Shown: positions 7,414 to 14,226 of the stretch, in pieces
Numbering within the stretch: the stretch's first letter is position 1
Layout of the letters: each line of letters begins with the position of its first letter
Origin: Solobacterium sp.
GTDB taxonomy: Bacteria; Bacillota_I; Bacilli_A; Erysipelotrichales; Erysipelotrichaceae
Reading direction: 5' to 3'
DNA: 21,320 nt
Assembly (NCBI GenBank): GCA_016291725.1
Contig: JAEEYJ010000057.1
Location: 1 to 21,320, forward strand
The notes under the pieces: generated by a model
Told to the model about the DNA's origin: nothing
Databases searched by the model: none
Seen by the model: the letters and a program-made list of their open reading frames with translations, nothing else
Translations under genes and position numbers: made by a program

Positions 7414-9235
7414 ATTCCACCGTTACACTCTTAGCAAGGTTGCGCGGTTTATCGATATCGCAGCCTTTTCCTTCCGCTGTAAAGTAGGCAAGCTCCTGCA
7501 GCAGAACGGCTGCCGGCACCGGGGCAAGCTCTTCCATACAGGCAGGGATACGGATTACCCGGGCAAAGTCCTGGGCGTCGGTATCCTGGTCTGTGATGAA
7601 GATGACATTGGCGCCTCTGGCCAGTGTTTCCTGCATATTGGAGAATGTCTTGGCCGCAACGTCTTTTTGAGTTGCAATTGCTACAACAACCGTTTCAGGC
7701 TCAATCAGGGCGATCGGTCCGTGTTTGAGTTCTCCTGCGTAATAGGCGTCCGCGTGCACGTACGAGATCTCTTTCAGCTTCAGTGCCCCTTCCAGCGCTG
7801 TGGGATAGTCCAGCTGTCTGCCGATGAAATAGGCATCGTGCTGATGGATCAGCAGCTGTGCGTACTCCTTCATGCTGTCTTCCAGTTCCAGTGTCTTTTC
7901 CACGGTTTCCGGCAAGGACTTCAGGGAGCGTATGAGTTCTTCCTCATCCGGGAACACAGCGTGGAGCTTCTCCGCAATCTTCAGATCCAGGCATACCAGC
8001 ATGACCAGCTGGGTTGTATATGCCTTGGTGCTGGCAACAGCGATTTCAGGCCCTGCACACGTGTAGACCGTCGCATCGCACATCCGGGAGATGGAAGAAC
8101 CGAGTACATTGGTCAATGCCACGGTTGCGGCATGCCGTTCCTTTGCCAGGCGTACAGCCGCCAGTGTATCCGCTGTTTCACCGGACTGTGATACGAAGAT
8201 GCACAGTGTATGCTCGTCTACGATCGGATCTTCATAGCGGAACTCGCTCGCTGTCTCTGCGATGCAGGAGATGTGCGCGGCTCTTTGCAGCAGATTCTTT
8301 CCATAGATGCTGGCGTGGTATGCTGTGCCGCAGGCAATGAAATAGACTCTGTGCAGATGGTGCCAGTCCAGATCCAGAGAATCGATCTCTTCCATGATCA
8401 GCCGGTTGTCTGCGTCAAAGCGTCCCCGGAGAGTCTCCCGGATGGCATGGGGCTGCTCATGGATCTCTTTCTGCATGAAGGAATCATAGCCGCCCTTCTG
8501 TGCGGACTCCGCATCATAGGGATAGTGCACGAACACAGCAGGCACTTCTTGTCCGTCGAAGTCGTACAGATCGATCCTGTCCCTGGACAGTACCGCGATC
8601 TGACCATCCTCCATCGCCAGGATCTCTCTGGTTCCCGCCAGCAGTGCTGTAGGATCTGACGCGCAGTACGAGCCTTCCTCACTGTGGCCGAGCACCAGGG
8701 GTGATTCCTTTTTCAGACAGTAGATGCGCGTGGGATCATAGGTCGTTACTACACAGAGCGCAAAGCTTCCCTGCAGACGGTGCACTGCTTTCTGCAGCGC
8801 TTTCAGCATATCCTGTCCGCAGTTCTTCCAGCAGTCATCAATCAGATGCACCACCACTTCACTGTCCGTCTCCGAGGCAAACACGTACCCCTTTCCCAGC
8901 AGCTCACGCTTCAGTTCCATGTAGTTTTCAATGATACCGTTATGGATGATGGAAATCGTATCATCCATGTTGTTGTGCGGGTGTGCGTTGAGCTGGCTCG
9001 GTACACCGTGGGTTGCCCAGCGGGTATGGCCGATGCCTGTGTGTTCCGGGCACAGTGCCGGGTCGATCATCCGTTCCAGCTCCGTGATCCTTCCTTTCGC
9101 CTTCCATGTCGTCAGTGCCCCGCCGACCAGCGTAATGCCCGCGGAGTCATATCCACGGTACTCCAGACACTTCATTCCCTGCAGCAAAAACGGCAGCGCT
9201 TTTCCGCTTCCCGTATAGCCGGTGATTCCACACAT
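7412..9235 (-). CDS. glmS: Glutamine--fructose-6-phosphate aminotransferase (isomerizing)
   Basis: A 607-residue enzyme, full length for the family. It makes glucosamine-6-phosphate from fructose-6-phosphate and glutamine, the first step of amino sugar and peptidoglycan synthesis. The product begins MCGITGYTG, placing the nucleophilic Cys2 at the mature N terminus, followed by the class II glutaminase domain (residues 2 to about 220; LEYRGYDSAGI, GHTRWATHG). Two SIS sugar-isomerase domains follow (about 285-420 and 455-595; IACGTAYHAS, SQSGETADTLAA), and the C terminus ends KSVTVE as is usual. AGGAGG lies at 9247-9252, about 11 nt before the start. Expression is controlled by the ribozyme just upstream. 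Confidence 0.97.
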   Translation of the reverse strand: MCGITGYTGSGKALPFLLQGMKCLEYRGYDSAGITLVGGALTTWKAKGRITELERMIDPALCPEHTGIGHTRWATHGVPSQLNAHPHNNMDDTISIIHNGIIENYMELKRELLGKGYVFASETDSEVVVHLIDDCWKNCGQDMLKALQKAVHRLQGSFALCVVTTYDPTRIYCLKKESPLVLGHSEEGSYCASDPTALLAGTREILAMEDGQIAVLSRDRIDLYDFDGQEVPAVFVHYPYDAESAQKGGYDSFMQKEIHEQPHAIRETLRGRFDADNRLIMEEIDSLDLDWHHLHRVYFIACGTAYHASIYGKNLLQRAAHISCIAETASEFRYEDPIVDEHTLCIFVSQSGETADTLAAVRLAKERHAATVALTNVLGSSISRMCDATVYTCAGPEIAVASTKAYTTQLVMLVCLDLKIAEKLHAVFPDEEELIRSLKSLPETVEKTLELEDSMKEYAQLLIHQHDAYFIGRQLDYPTALEGALKLKEISYVHADAYYAGELKHGPIALIEPETVVVAIATQKDVAAKTFSNMQETLARGANVIFITDQDTDAQDFARVIRIPACMEELAPVPAAVLLQELAYFTAEGKGCDIDKPRNLAKSVTVE

Positions 9236-9254
9236 AACAAAAACATCCTCCTTT

Positions 9255-9410
9255 ATCCGTATGGAAACATGGAGGATGCCGAATGGATCTGTTATCGTCC
9301 TTCACAGAACGTTTTTTCCCATTGTTCAGGCCGCATCAGGCCTCCGTACCATCCGCCGAGTCTTTCGATAAGTACGGTCCTCGTCAACTGCATACTGCAG
9401 TCCAGGCGCT
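9255..9410 (-). promoter_or_regulatory. glmS ribozyme: glmS ribozyme/riboswitch (GlcN6P-responsive)
   Basis: Read on - strand, the leader contains AGCGCC (9410-9405), then TGG and a P1-like stem ACTGCA/TGCAGT, then TTGACGAGG (9387-9379), TTATCGA (9371-9365) and CTCGGCGG. These are, in order, the conserved core blocks of the glmS self-cleaving ribozyme, and they sit directly before glmS. By analogy cleavage falls between A9410 and G9409. GGTACGG can pair with the preceding CCGTAC, and GGCC-TGATGC-GGCC gives a further stem. The 3' part (P3.1/P4, to about 9255) is less clearly recognised, so that boundary is approximate. In characterised cases GlcN6P is the catalytic cofactor, and cleavage leads to mRNA decay. 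Confidence 0.9.
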
Positions 9411-9441
9411 CAGTTTGAATCAGGCTCCATGTACAAAGGTT

Positions 9442-9450
9442 ATTGTAGCA
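9442..9450 (-). promoter_or_regulatory. Extended -10 promoter for glmS
   Basis: On - strand the sequence TGCTACAAT has a good -10 (TACAAT, 9447-9442) with a TGn extension. The -35 region is poor (GGCACA with a 17-nt spacer), as is usual for extended -10 promoters. Transcription would start near 9435, about 25 nt before the ribozyme cleavage site, so the leader contains the whole ribozyme. Confidence 0.6.
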
Positions 9451-9492
9451 TACCCGGGGCGTATTGTGCCGGTGCCGGAACAAGTACTTGCG

Positions 9493-9515
9493 AAAAAAGG
9501 CATTCCGGGAACGCC
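9493..9515 (-). terminator. Terminator of the galK-EndoU operon
   Basis: On - strand GGCGTTC, loop CCG, GAATGCC forms a 7-bp stem with one G-T pair, followed by six T (9498-9493). It stands 14 nt after the stop of the small acidic protein gene and before the glmS promoter, so it separates the two units. Confidence 0.75.
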
Positions 9516-9529
9516 TTCTTTCATTCGTT

Positions 9530-9856
9530 TCATTGTGCCTGCCATTCTGCCAGCAGTTCCTTCAGTTCCGCTGTCGGTACAGCGCATACGCCTTCTTCCG
9601 GCGTTTCTGTGCAGATGACAGTCTGCGTGCCGGTCAGATAGGCAGACAGGAGATTGCCCCGGAAGACCGCAGAGGGTTCCCTGCCCTCCAGGACGGCGTC
9701 CAGGAGATCCTTGATTTCTTCACTGAACTGAGCGCCTTCTTCCTCAATGAACCGGGAGAGCAGTTCATAGCGCTCCTCTTCGAAATCAATCAGTACCTTC
9801 CGCCTGGTATGCTCACCGTTCTTCAGTTCAAGTACCCGGTAACGATGTTCCAGCAT
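9530..9856 (-). CDS. Small acidic hypothetical protein, possible partner of the EndoU protein
   Basis: A 108-residue protein without a family I recognise. It has no signal peptide or membrane segment, so it should be cytosolic. It is rich in Glu: residues about 25-60 (DFEEERYELL, FIEEEGAQFSEEIKDLLDAVLEG) look helical and strongly negative, and the C terminus TAELKELLAEW is another likely helix. The ATG at 9856 stands 2 nt after the EndoU stop with GGAGG in front of it, so the two genes are made together. A negatively charged small protein next to a nuclease gene would fit an immunity or inhibitor protein; this is inference from position and charge only. It could also be an unrelated regulatory protein. 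Confidence 0.8.
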   Translation of the reverse strand: MLEHRYRVLELKNGEHTRRKVLIDFEEERYELLSRFIEEEGAQFSEEIKDLLDAVLEGREPSAVFRGNLLSAYLTGTQTVICTETPEEGVCAVPTAELKELLAEWQAQ

Positions 9857-9858
9857 GC

Positions 9859-10401
9859 TTATTCCTCCTTCACCGGATAGGCTGTAATGATCAGCCCGTC
9901 ATCATCCAGTGCCATATCGATTTCCATTCCCTCGTCTGTCAGCCCGGCATAGAGCGTACCCCGGACCTTCTGCCTGTTCGTGTAGGCCTGGTTGATGGCG
10001 TCCACGACTTCCTGCGGGCTCATCCGGTCGGGATAGAACGAGGAATAACCATGGTTGCCGGTCTTGTCCGCCCCGTTCACCCGCACCTTTGCGGTATATA
10101 CACCGAACCGGTCTTCCTCTGTCCGGGTGCCTTCAATGATCTCTCCGGGTGTATTCTCTACACGGTCGTAGTGGTATCCGCTGCCGGCACCTCTGCTGTT
10201 GACGTTTCCGTAGAAGATATGCTCCAACGCACTGTCCGCAAAGATCTCTGTATGCTGCAGGGACGCAATATCTTCATCTGTATAGAATTCCTTGTGTACA
10301 TCGGTGATCACAGGATCATCGATGCTGTCTACGGAATAGTAATTGTACAGTCCCAGCAGACACAGGAACAGGCACAGAACCGCACCGATCAGCTTCTTCA
10401 T
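9859..10401 (-). CDS. Membrane-anchored or secreted EndoU-like nuclease
   Basis: The 180-residue product begins MKKLIGAVLCLFLCLLGLYNYY, a signal anchor without a clear cleavage site or lipobox, then a short linker and a domain matching bacterial EndoU (about residues 45-178). The expected catalytic pattern is present: His61 (ALEHIFYG), His77 (GSGYHYD), Lys113 (ADKTG) before the SSFYPDRMSPQEVV segment, and the C-terminal TAYP motif with Thr173 and Tyr175. EndoU enzymes cut RNA, often at uridines, and bacterial members are commonly toxin tips. Its ATG overlaps the galK stop (ATGA) and no strong independent ribosome binding site is seen, so translation depends on galK. A stand-alone exported EndoU in a galactokinase operon is unusual. 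Target RNA and side of the membrane are unknown; the signal anchor predicts the domain outside. Confidence 0.8.
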   Translation of the reverse strand: MKKLIGAVLCLFLCLLGLYNYYSVDSIDDPVITDVHKEFYTDEDIASLQHTEIFADSALEHIFYGNVNSRGAGSGYHYDRVENTPGEIIEGTRTEEDRFGVYTAKVRVNGADKTGNHGYSSFYPDRMSPQEVVDAINQAYTNRQKVRGTLYAGLTDEGMEIDMALDDDGLIITAYPVKEE

Positions 10402-11582
10402 GCAATCCTGCCCGGGCCGTCCCCGATCTCTGCTGCGTAGACGGACGGAGCATAGCCGATCTTCTCTGTATAGACAGCAGTGATCTTCCTGGTGAATTCC
10501 TCTACGGCTTCATCCTTGACAATGGCGATCGCGCAGCCGCCGAAGCCGGCACCGGTCATCCGTGCACCGATGACACCGTCCATGGTCCAGGCGGTCTCTG
10601 CCAGTGTATCCAGTTCGATGCCGGTCACTTCGTAGTCATCCCGCAGGGAAACATGCGATTCATTCATCAGCCTGCCGAATTCCGCAAGATCATGCGCGTT
10701 CAGTGCTTCTACCGCGAGTTTGGTGCGCTCGTTCTCATAGACTGCGTGCTTTGCGCGCTTCCGGTTGACAGGATCCTGGATGTTGTCTGCCGCTTTCTCG
10801 AATTCCGCGGAAGACAGTTCACCGAGCGCGTTGATCTTCATTGCTTTCTGCAGATCATGCAGGGCCTGGGTGCATTCCCGGACCCGTTCGTTGTATTTGC
10901 TGTCATGCAGACCGCGCTTCTTGTTCGTATTCATGATCATCAGTTTGTATCCGGTCAGATCGATCGGGGCATATTCGAACTTCAGGGTCGCTGTGTCCAG
11001 ATAGATCGCATGGTCCTTCTTGCCCATTGCAATGGCAAATTCATCCATGATTCCGGACTGTACACCGATATAGTGGTTCTCTGTATACTGGCCGAGCCAG
11101 GCAATCCGTTCATTCGTCACATCGATGCTGTTGTATTCCCGCAGAATGCAGCCGATCAGCACCAGCAGGGACGCGGAGGATGACAGACCGGAGCCGACCG
11201 GGATATTGCCGCAGATGACAGCCTCATAGCCATGAGCAACACCATAGCCGTTGTCCAGCATGGCCTTGACCATACCGTTCGCATAGTTCGTCCAGCTGTC
11301 CTCTTCCTCAAACTCTATAATCTCACCGATCCTCTTTTCAAACACCTTTCCCGGGTCCATATTCAGGGAATCGCAGCGGATGAGATCATCTGTACGTTTC
11401 CTTGCCAGGGCATAGGTTCCGAAGGTTATGGCACAGGGAAAAACCCTGCCGCCGTTGTAGTCGGTATGCTCACCGATCAGGTTGACTCTGCCCGGTGCAA
11501 AGAACAGTTCTGCCCCTTCCAGGCTTCCGTATTTCTCTTCAAATTCCTTTTCCAGACTCTTTTTGATCTCCTGATGATTCAT
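10398..11582 (-). CDS. galK: Galactokinase
   Basis: A 394-residue GHMP kinase that phosphorylates galactose to galactose-1-phosphate (Leloir pathway). The galactokinase signature GRVNLIGEHTDYN is at residues 31-43, the ATP-binding GHMP motif PVGSGLSSSASL is about residues 125-136, and motif 3 MTGAGFGGCAIAIV is near the C terminus. The ATG at 11582 gives MNHQEIKKSL, a normal N terminus, with GAGAGG about 9 nt upstream; the longer start at 11618 adds a non-conserved tail and overlaps the promoter. No galT or galE is adjacent. Instead it is followed by the EndoU gene with a 4-nt overlap. Confidence 0.95.
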   Translation of the reverse strand: MNHQEIKKSLEKEFEEKYGSLEGAELFFAPGRVNLIGEHTDYNGGRVFPCAITFGTYALARKRTDDLIRCDSLNMDPGKVFEKRIGEIIEFEEEDSWTNYANGMVKAMLDNGYGVAHGYEAVICGNIPVGSGLSSSASLLVLIGCILREYNSIDVTNERIAWLGQYTENHYIGVQSGIMDEFAIAMGKKDHAIYLDTATLKFEYAPIDLTGYKLMIMNTNKKRGLHDSKYNERVRECTQALHDLQKAMKINALGELSSAEFEKAADNIQDPVNRKRAKHAVYENERTKLAVEALNAHDLAEFGRLMNESHVSLRDDYEVTGIELDTLAETAWTMDGVIGARMTGAGFGGCAIAIVKDEAVEEFTRKITAVYTEKIGYAPSVYAAEIGDGPGRIA

Positions 11583-11608
11583 TGTCAATTGCCTCTCTGT
11601 CTGCCTAC

Positions 11609-11638
11609 ATCTTATCATTGAATAATCATTTTTGTTCA
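11609..11638 (-). promoter_or_regulatory. Candidate promoter for the galK operon
   Basis: On - strand TGATAAGAT gives an extended -10 (TAAGAT, 11614-11609), with TGAACA (11638-11633) as -35 at an 18-nt distance. Both hexamers have two mismatches. The site overlaps the divergent tRNA promoter, so the two could interfere. Confidence 0.35.
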
Positions 11639-11646
11639 GATATAAT
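11618..11646 (+). promoter_or_regulatory. Promoter of tRNA-Thr
   Basis: TTGAAT (11618-11623), 17 nt, then a perfect TATAAT (11641-11646). The tRNA starts 10 nt after the -10, so the 5' leader is only a few bases long. Confidence 0.75.
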
Positions 11647-11656
11647 AGTCATGCAC

Positions 11657-11729
11657 GCCGGTATAGCTCAGTCGGTAGAGCAACGCACTCGTAACGCGTA
11701 GGTCGATGGTTCGAATCCGTCTACCGGCA
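11657..11729 (+). tRNA. tRNA-Thr (anticodon CGT)
   Basis: A 73-nt cloverleaf: acceptor GCCGGTA/TACCGGC, D arm GCTC/GAGC with an 8-nt loop, anticodon loop CTCGTAA with CGT at positions 34-36 (reads ACG), 5-nt variable loop AGGTC, and T arm GATGG-TTCGAAT-CCGTC. The discriminator is A, and the 3' CCA is not encoded (ACTT follows). The anticodon stem closes with an A31-C39 mismatch below four normal pairs. Confidence 0.93.
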
Positions 11730-11734
11730 CTTCA

Positions 11735-11753
11735 GGGACAGCCGTCCTTTTTT
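11735..11753 (+). terminator. Terminator after tRNA-Thr
   Basis: A short stem GGAC-AGCC-GTCC (extendable by one G-T pair) is followed by six T (11748-11753). The stem is only 4-5 bp, so termination may be incomplete and some reading into the next gene is possible. Confidence 0.55.
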
Positions 11754-11780
11754 GTTTTCTCCGGCAATGCGATGTATGAT
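11752..11780 (+). promoter_or_regulatory. Candidate promoter of the nucleotidyltransferase gene
   Basis: TTGTTT (11752-11757), 17 nt, TATGAT (11775-11780). The -35 matches at three positions and the -10 at five. It starts at the last T of the tRNA terminator and is 30 nt before the start codon. Confidence 0.4.
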
Positions 11781-11809
11781 AGTAGCAGACAGAAGGAAGG
11801 CCTATAACT

Positions 11810-12544
11810 ATGCTGAATATTGTGATTCCGATGGCCGGCCGGGGTTCCCGGTTCGTCAATGCCGGCTTTACGGTACCGAAGCCTTTGATAAAGATCCACG
11901 GGCATCCCATGATCGAATACGTGGTCAAAAGCGTGACGCCGGACTGTGAGCACCGTTTCATTTTCATCTGCCGTGATGAGCATATGCAGGAATACGGACT
12001 GGAAGAAGCTCTGAACGCAATGGCGCCCGGATGTGAGATCATTACGGTTGATCATGTCACAGAGGGTGCCGCATGCACAGTACTGCTGGCCAGAACGTTG
12101 ATTGACAATGATAATCCGCTGATGATTGCCAACAGCGATCAGTACGTGGACATTGATATCAATGACTATCTTGCGGCGATGAAAGACTATGACGGACTGA
12201 TCATGACCATGCCGGCAGATGATCCGAAATGGAGCTTCATCCAGTACGATGAAAACGGATTTGTTACGCTGGTGCGGGAAAAGGAGGTTATCTCCGATCA
12301 GGCGACGGTCGGTATCTACAACTGCCGTGCCGGACATGATTTTGTATACTATGCTGATCAGATGATCCGGAAGAATATCCGGATAAACAATGAATTCTAT
12401 ACTGCTCCGGTCTACAACGAAATGATCGATGACGGGAAGAAGATTGTATACTACGATATCGGCAGCCGCATGCATGGTCTGGGAATACCAGCGGATCTGA
12501 AAGCTTTCGAGGAACTCGAATTATCAGAACATGTTTTCGGATAA
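11810..12544 (+). CDS. Sugar nucleotidyltransferase-like protein (NTP_transferase)
   Basis: The 244-residue protein has a GT-A type nucleotidyltransferase fold. The N terminus MLNIVIPMAGRGSRF carries the nucleotide-binding loop, and KPLIKIHGHPMIEYV (residues about 24-38) is the usual Lys-Pro-Leu motif. ANSDQYVDID near residues 104-113 supplies the metal-binding Asp. The family activates sugars or small alcohols with a nucleotide (glucose-1-P uridylyl/thymidylyltransferases, LicC-like cytidylyltransferases); the substrate cannot be read from the sequence. AGAAGGAAGG (11791-11800) is the ribosome binding site. It stands alone between a tRNA and a convergent terminator, opposite the GDP-fucose operon. 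Automatic annotation may call such proteins glycosyltransferase family 2. Confidence 0.8.
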   Translation: MLNIVIPMAGRGSRFVNAGFTVPKPLIKIHGHPMIEYVVKSVTPDCEHRFIFICRDEHMQEYGLEEALNAMAPGCEIITVDHVTEGAACTVLLARTLIDNDNPLMIANSDQYVDIDINDYLAAMKDYDGLIMTMPADDPKWSFIQYDENGFVTLVREKEVISDQATVGIYNCRAGHDFVYYADQMIRKNIRINNEFYTAPVYNEMIDDGKKIVYYDIGSRMHGLGIPADLKAFEELELSEHVFG

Positions 12545-12547
12545 TGG

Positions 12548-12579
12548 AAAAGAAACTCTGAATCCAGAGTTTCTTTTTT
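12548..12579. terminator. Bidirectional terminator between the nucleotidyltransferase and pgm
   Basis: A perfect 13-bp stem AAAAGAAACTCTG/CAGAGTTTCTTTT (12548-12560 with 12565-12577) with loop AATC. Both flanks provide T-runs on the relevant strand, so it ends both convergent units. The pgm stop codon begins right at its edge. Confidence 0.88.
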
Positions 12580-14224
12580 ATTTCAGCATTTCTTCCAGTT
12601 CCTGCACTGCCCGCTGTTCGAATGCTGCAGCGCTTTCCTCATCCGGCATGCGGATCATGGCATACAGTTTGAGCTTCGGCTCCGTTCCGGAAGGCCGGAT
12701 CACGAAGGAGCTTCCGTTTTCCAGCACGAACTTCAGAACATCGGATACCGGCAGACCGTCGATGCCCTTGCTGTAATCCAGTGTCTGTACGACAGGAATG
12801 CCTGCCACCGTGGAGATTCCTTCACGGAAGCGTTTCATGACTTCCTGCATATGCAGGAATCCCGACTGTCCCTCAAAGGTCCAGGAATGCAGCGTATTGA
12901 GATCATAGCCGTAGCTGCCGTAGATCTCTGCCAGCTTCTGCAGCAGGCTGATTCCCCTTTTACGGTAGTACGCGAACATTTCACAGATCATGAAGGTACC
13001 GTCCACGGCATCCTTGTCGCGCACATAGGTACCTGTCAGATAGCCGTAGCTTTCCTCAAAGCCGCAGATATATCCCTCTGCCTGTCCGGCTTTCTCCAGT
13101 TCACCGATCTGTTCACCGATATACTTGAACCCCGTCAGTACATTGATGGTCTTTACTCCGTAGGATTCTGCGATTTTCTCCGCAAGATCGCTGGTAACGA
13201 TGGTCTTGATGAATACAGGATCTTCCGGCATCCTGCCGCTTTCCTTCCTCCTGCTGCAGATGTAGTCCAGCAGAAGCACACCGGTCTCATCGCCGGAAAG
13301 GAGCCTGTAGGAACCATCTTCAGCCTTCACTGCAATGCCGACCCGGTCACAGTCCGGATCGGTCGCTATAAGCAGATCGGCATTCTGCCTCTGTGCGTAT
13401 GCCAGTCCTAGCTCCATCGCTTCCCTGATCTCCGGATTGGGGTACGGACAGGTCGGAAAGCGACCGTCCGGCCTCTCCTGCTCCTGTACCACGGATACAT
13501 TCGCATAGCCGGCTTCCTTCAGCACCCGCAGCACAGGCTTCAGTCCTGTACCGTTGAGCGGTGTATAGATGATAGCCGCATCCTTGTCGGTATCCTGCGA
13601 CAGGGACTGTACTTTGACTTCCGCAATGAAAGCATCATATACCTCATCGCTGATGTATTCGATCTTTCCGCTGCGGATGCCTTCTTCGAAGCCCACGGTA
13701 CGCACATCGTCAAAAACATCGGTCCGGTTGATCCTTTCCAGAATCCGGGCTGCGTCTGCATCGGTAATCTGGCAGCCGTCGCTTCCGTAGACCTTGTAGC
13801 CATTGTATTTGGATGGATTATGGCTTGCGGTGACCATGATTCCTGCAGCACAGTGCAGAAAACGTACTGCAAAGGACAGGCACGGTGTCGGCATCAATTC
13901 TCTGTAGATGTACACATGCCTGCCGTTTCCCGCAAAGACCGATGCGGCCCTTTCAGCGAACAAACGGGATTTGATGCGGGAATCATAGGAGATGGCAATG
14001 GATCCCTCTCCTGCGGCTTCGGACAGGCCCTGGGAGGCTTTCCCCACGGTATAGATGTTCATCCGGTTGGTGCCGGCACCGATCACACCGCGCAGTCCCC
14101 CGGTGCCGAAAGCCAGTTCCCGGTAGAACGCATCCTCCTTTTCCGCTTCATTCATATTCCGCAGCTCTTCCTGCAGATCCGCATCATCCACGGCCCTTTC
14201 CAGCCATCTTTCATAATTGTTCAT
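12578..14224 (-). CDS. Phosphohexomutase (phosphoglucomutase/phosphomannomutase, PgcA type)
   Basis: A 548-residue alpha-D-phosphohexomutase. The catalytic serine is Ser134 in VTASHNPSKYNGYKVYG, the metal-binding loop is DPDCDR, the sugar-binding loop is GFEESYGY, and the phosphate-binding motif RPSGTEPKLKLY is near the C terminus. It converts sugar-6-phosphates to sugar-1-phosphates. In this operon the needed reaction is mannose-6-P to mannose-1-P, but the sequence type (with TGGLRG near residue 42) is that of B. subtilis PgcA-like phosphoglucomutases, so it may serve both hexoses. The start at 14224 is 2 nt after the manA stop (TGAATATG junction) with AGGTG upstream; the longer in-frame start lies inside manA. 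Last gene of the operon. Confidence 0.9.
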   Translation of the reverse strand: MNNYERWLERAVDDADLQEELRNMNEAEKEDAFYRELAFGTGGLRGVIGAGTNRMNIYTVGKASQGLSEAAGEGSIAISYDSRIKSRLFAERAASVFAGNGRHVYIYRELMPTPCLSFAVRFLHCAAGIMVTASHNPSKYNGYKVYGSDGCQITDADAARILERINRTDVFDDVRTVGFEEGIRSGKIEYISDEVYDAFIAEVKVQSLSQDTDKDAAIIYTPLNGTGLKPVLRVLKEAGYANVSVVQEQERPDGRFPTCPYPNPEIREAMELGLAYAQRQNADLLIATDPDCDRVGIAVKAEDGSYRLLSGDETGVLLLDYICSRRKESGRMPEDPVFIKTIVTSDLAEKIAESYGVKTINVLTGFKYIGEQIGELEKAGQAEGYICGFEESYGYLTGTYVRDKDAVDGTFMICEMFAYYRKRGISLLQKLAEIYGSYGYDLNTLHSWTFEGQSGFLHMQEVMKRFREGISTVAGIPVVQTLDYSKGIDGLPVSDVLKFVLENGSSFVIRPSGTEPKLKLYAMIRMPDEESAAAFEQRAVQELEEMLK

Positions 14225-14226
14225 AT

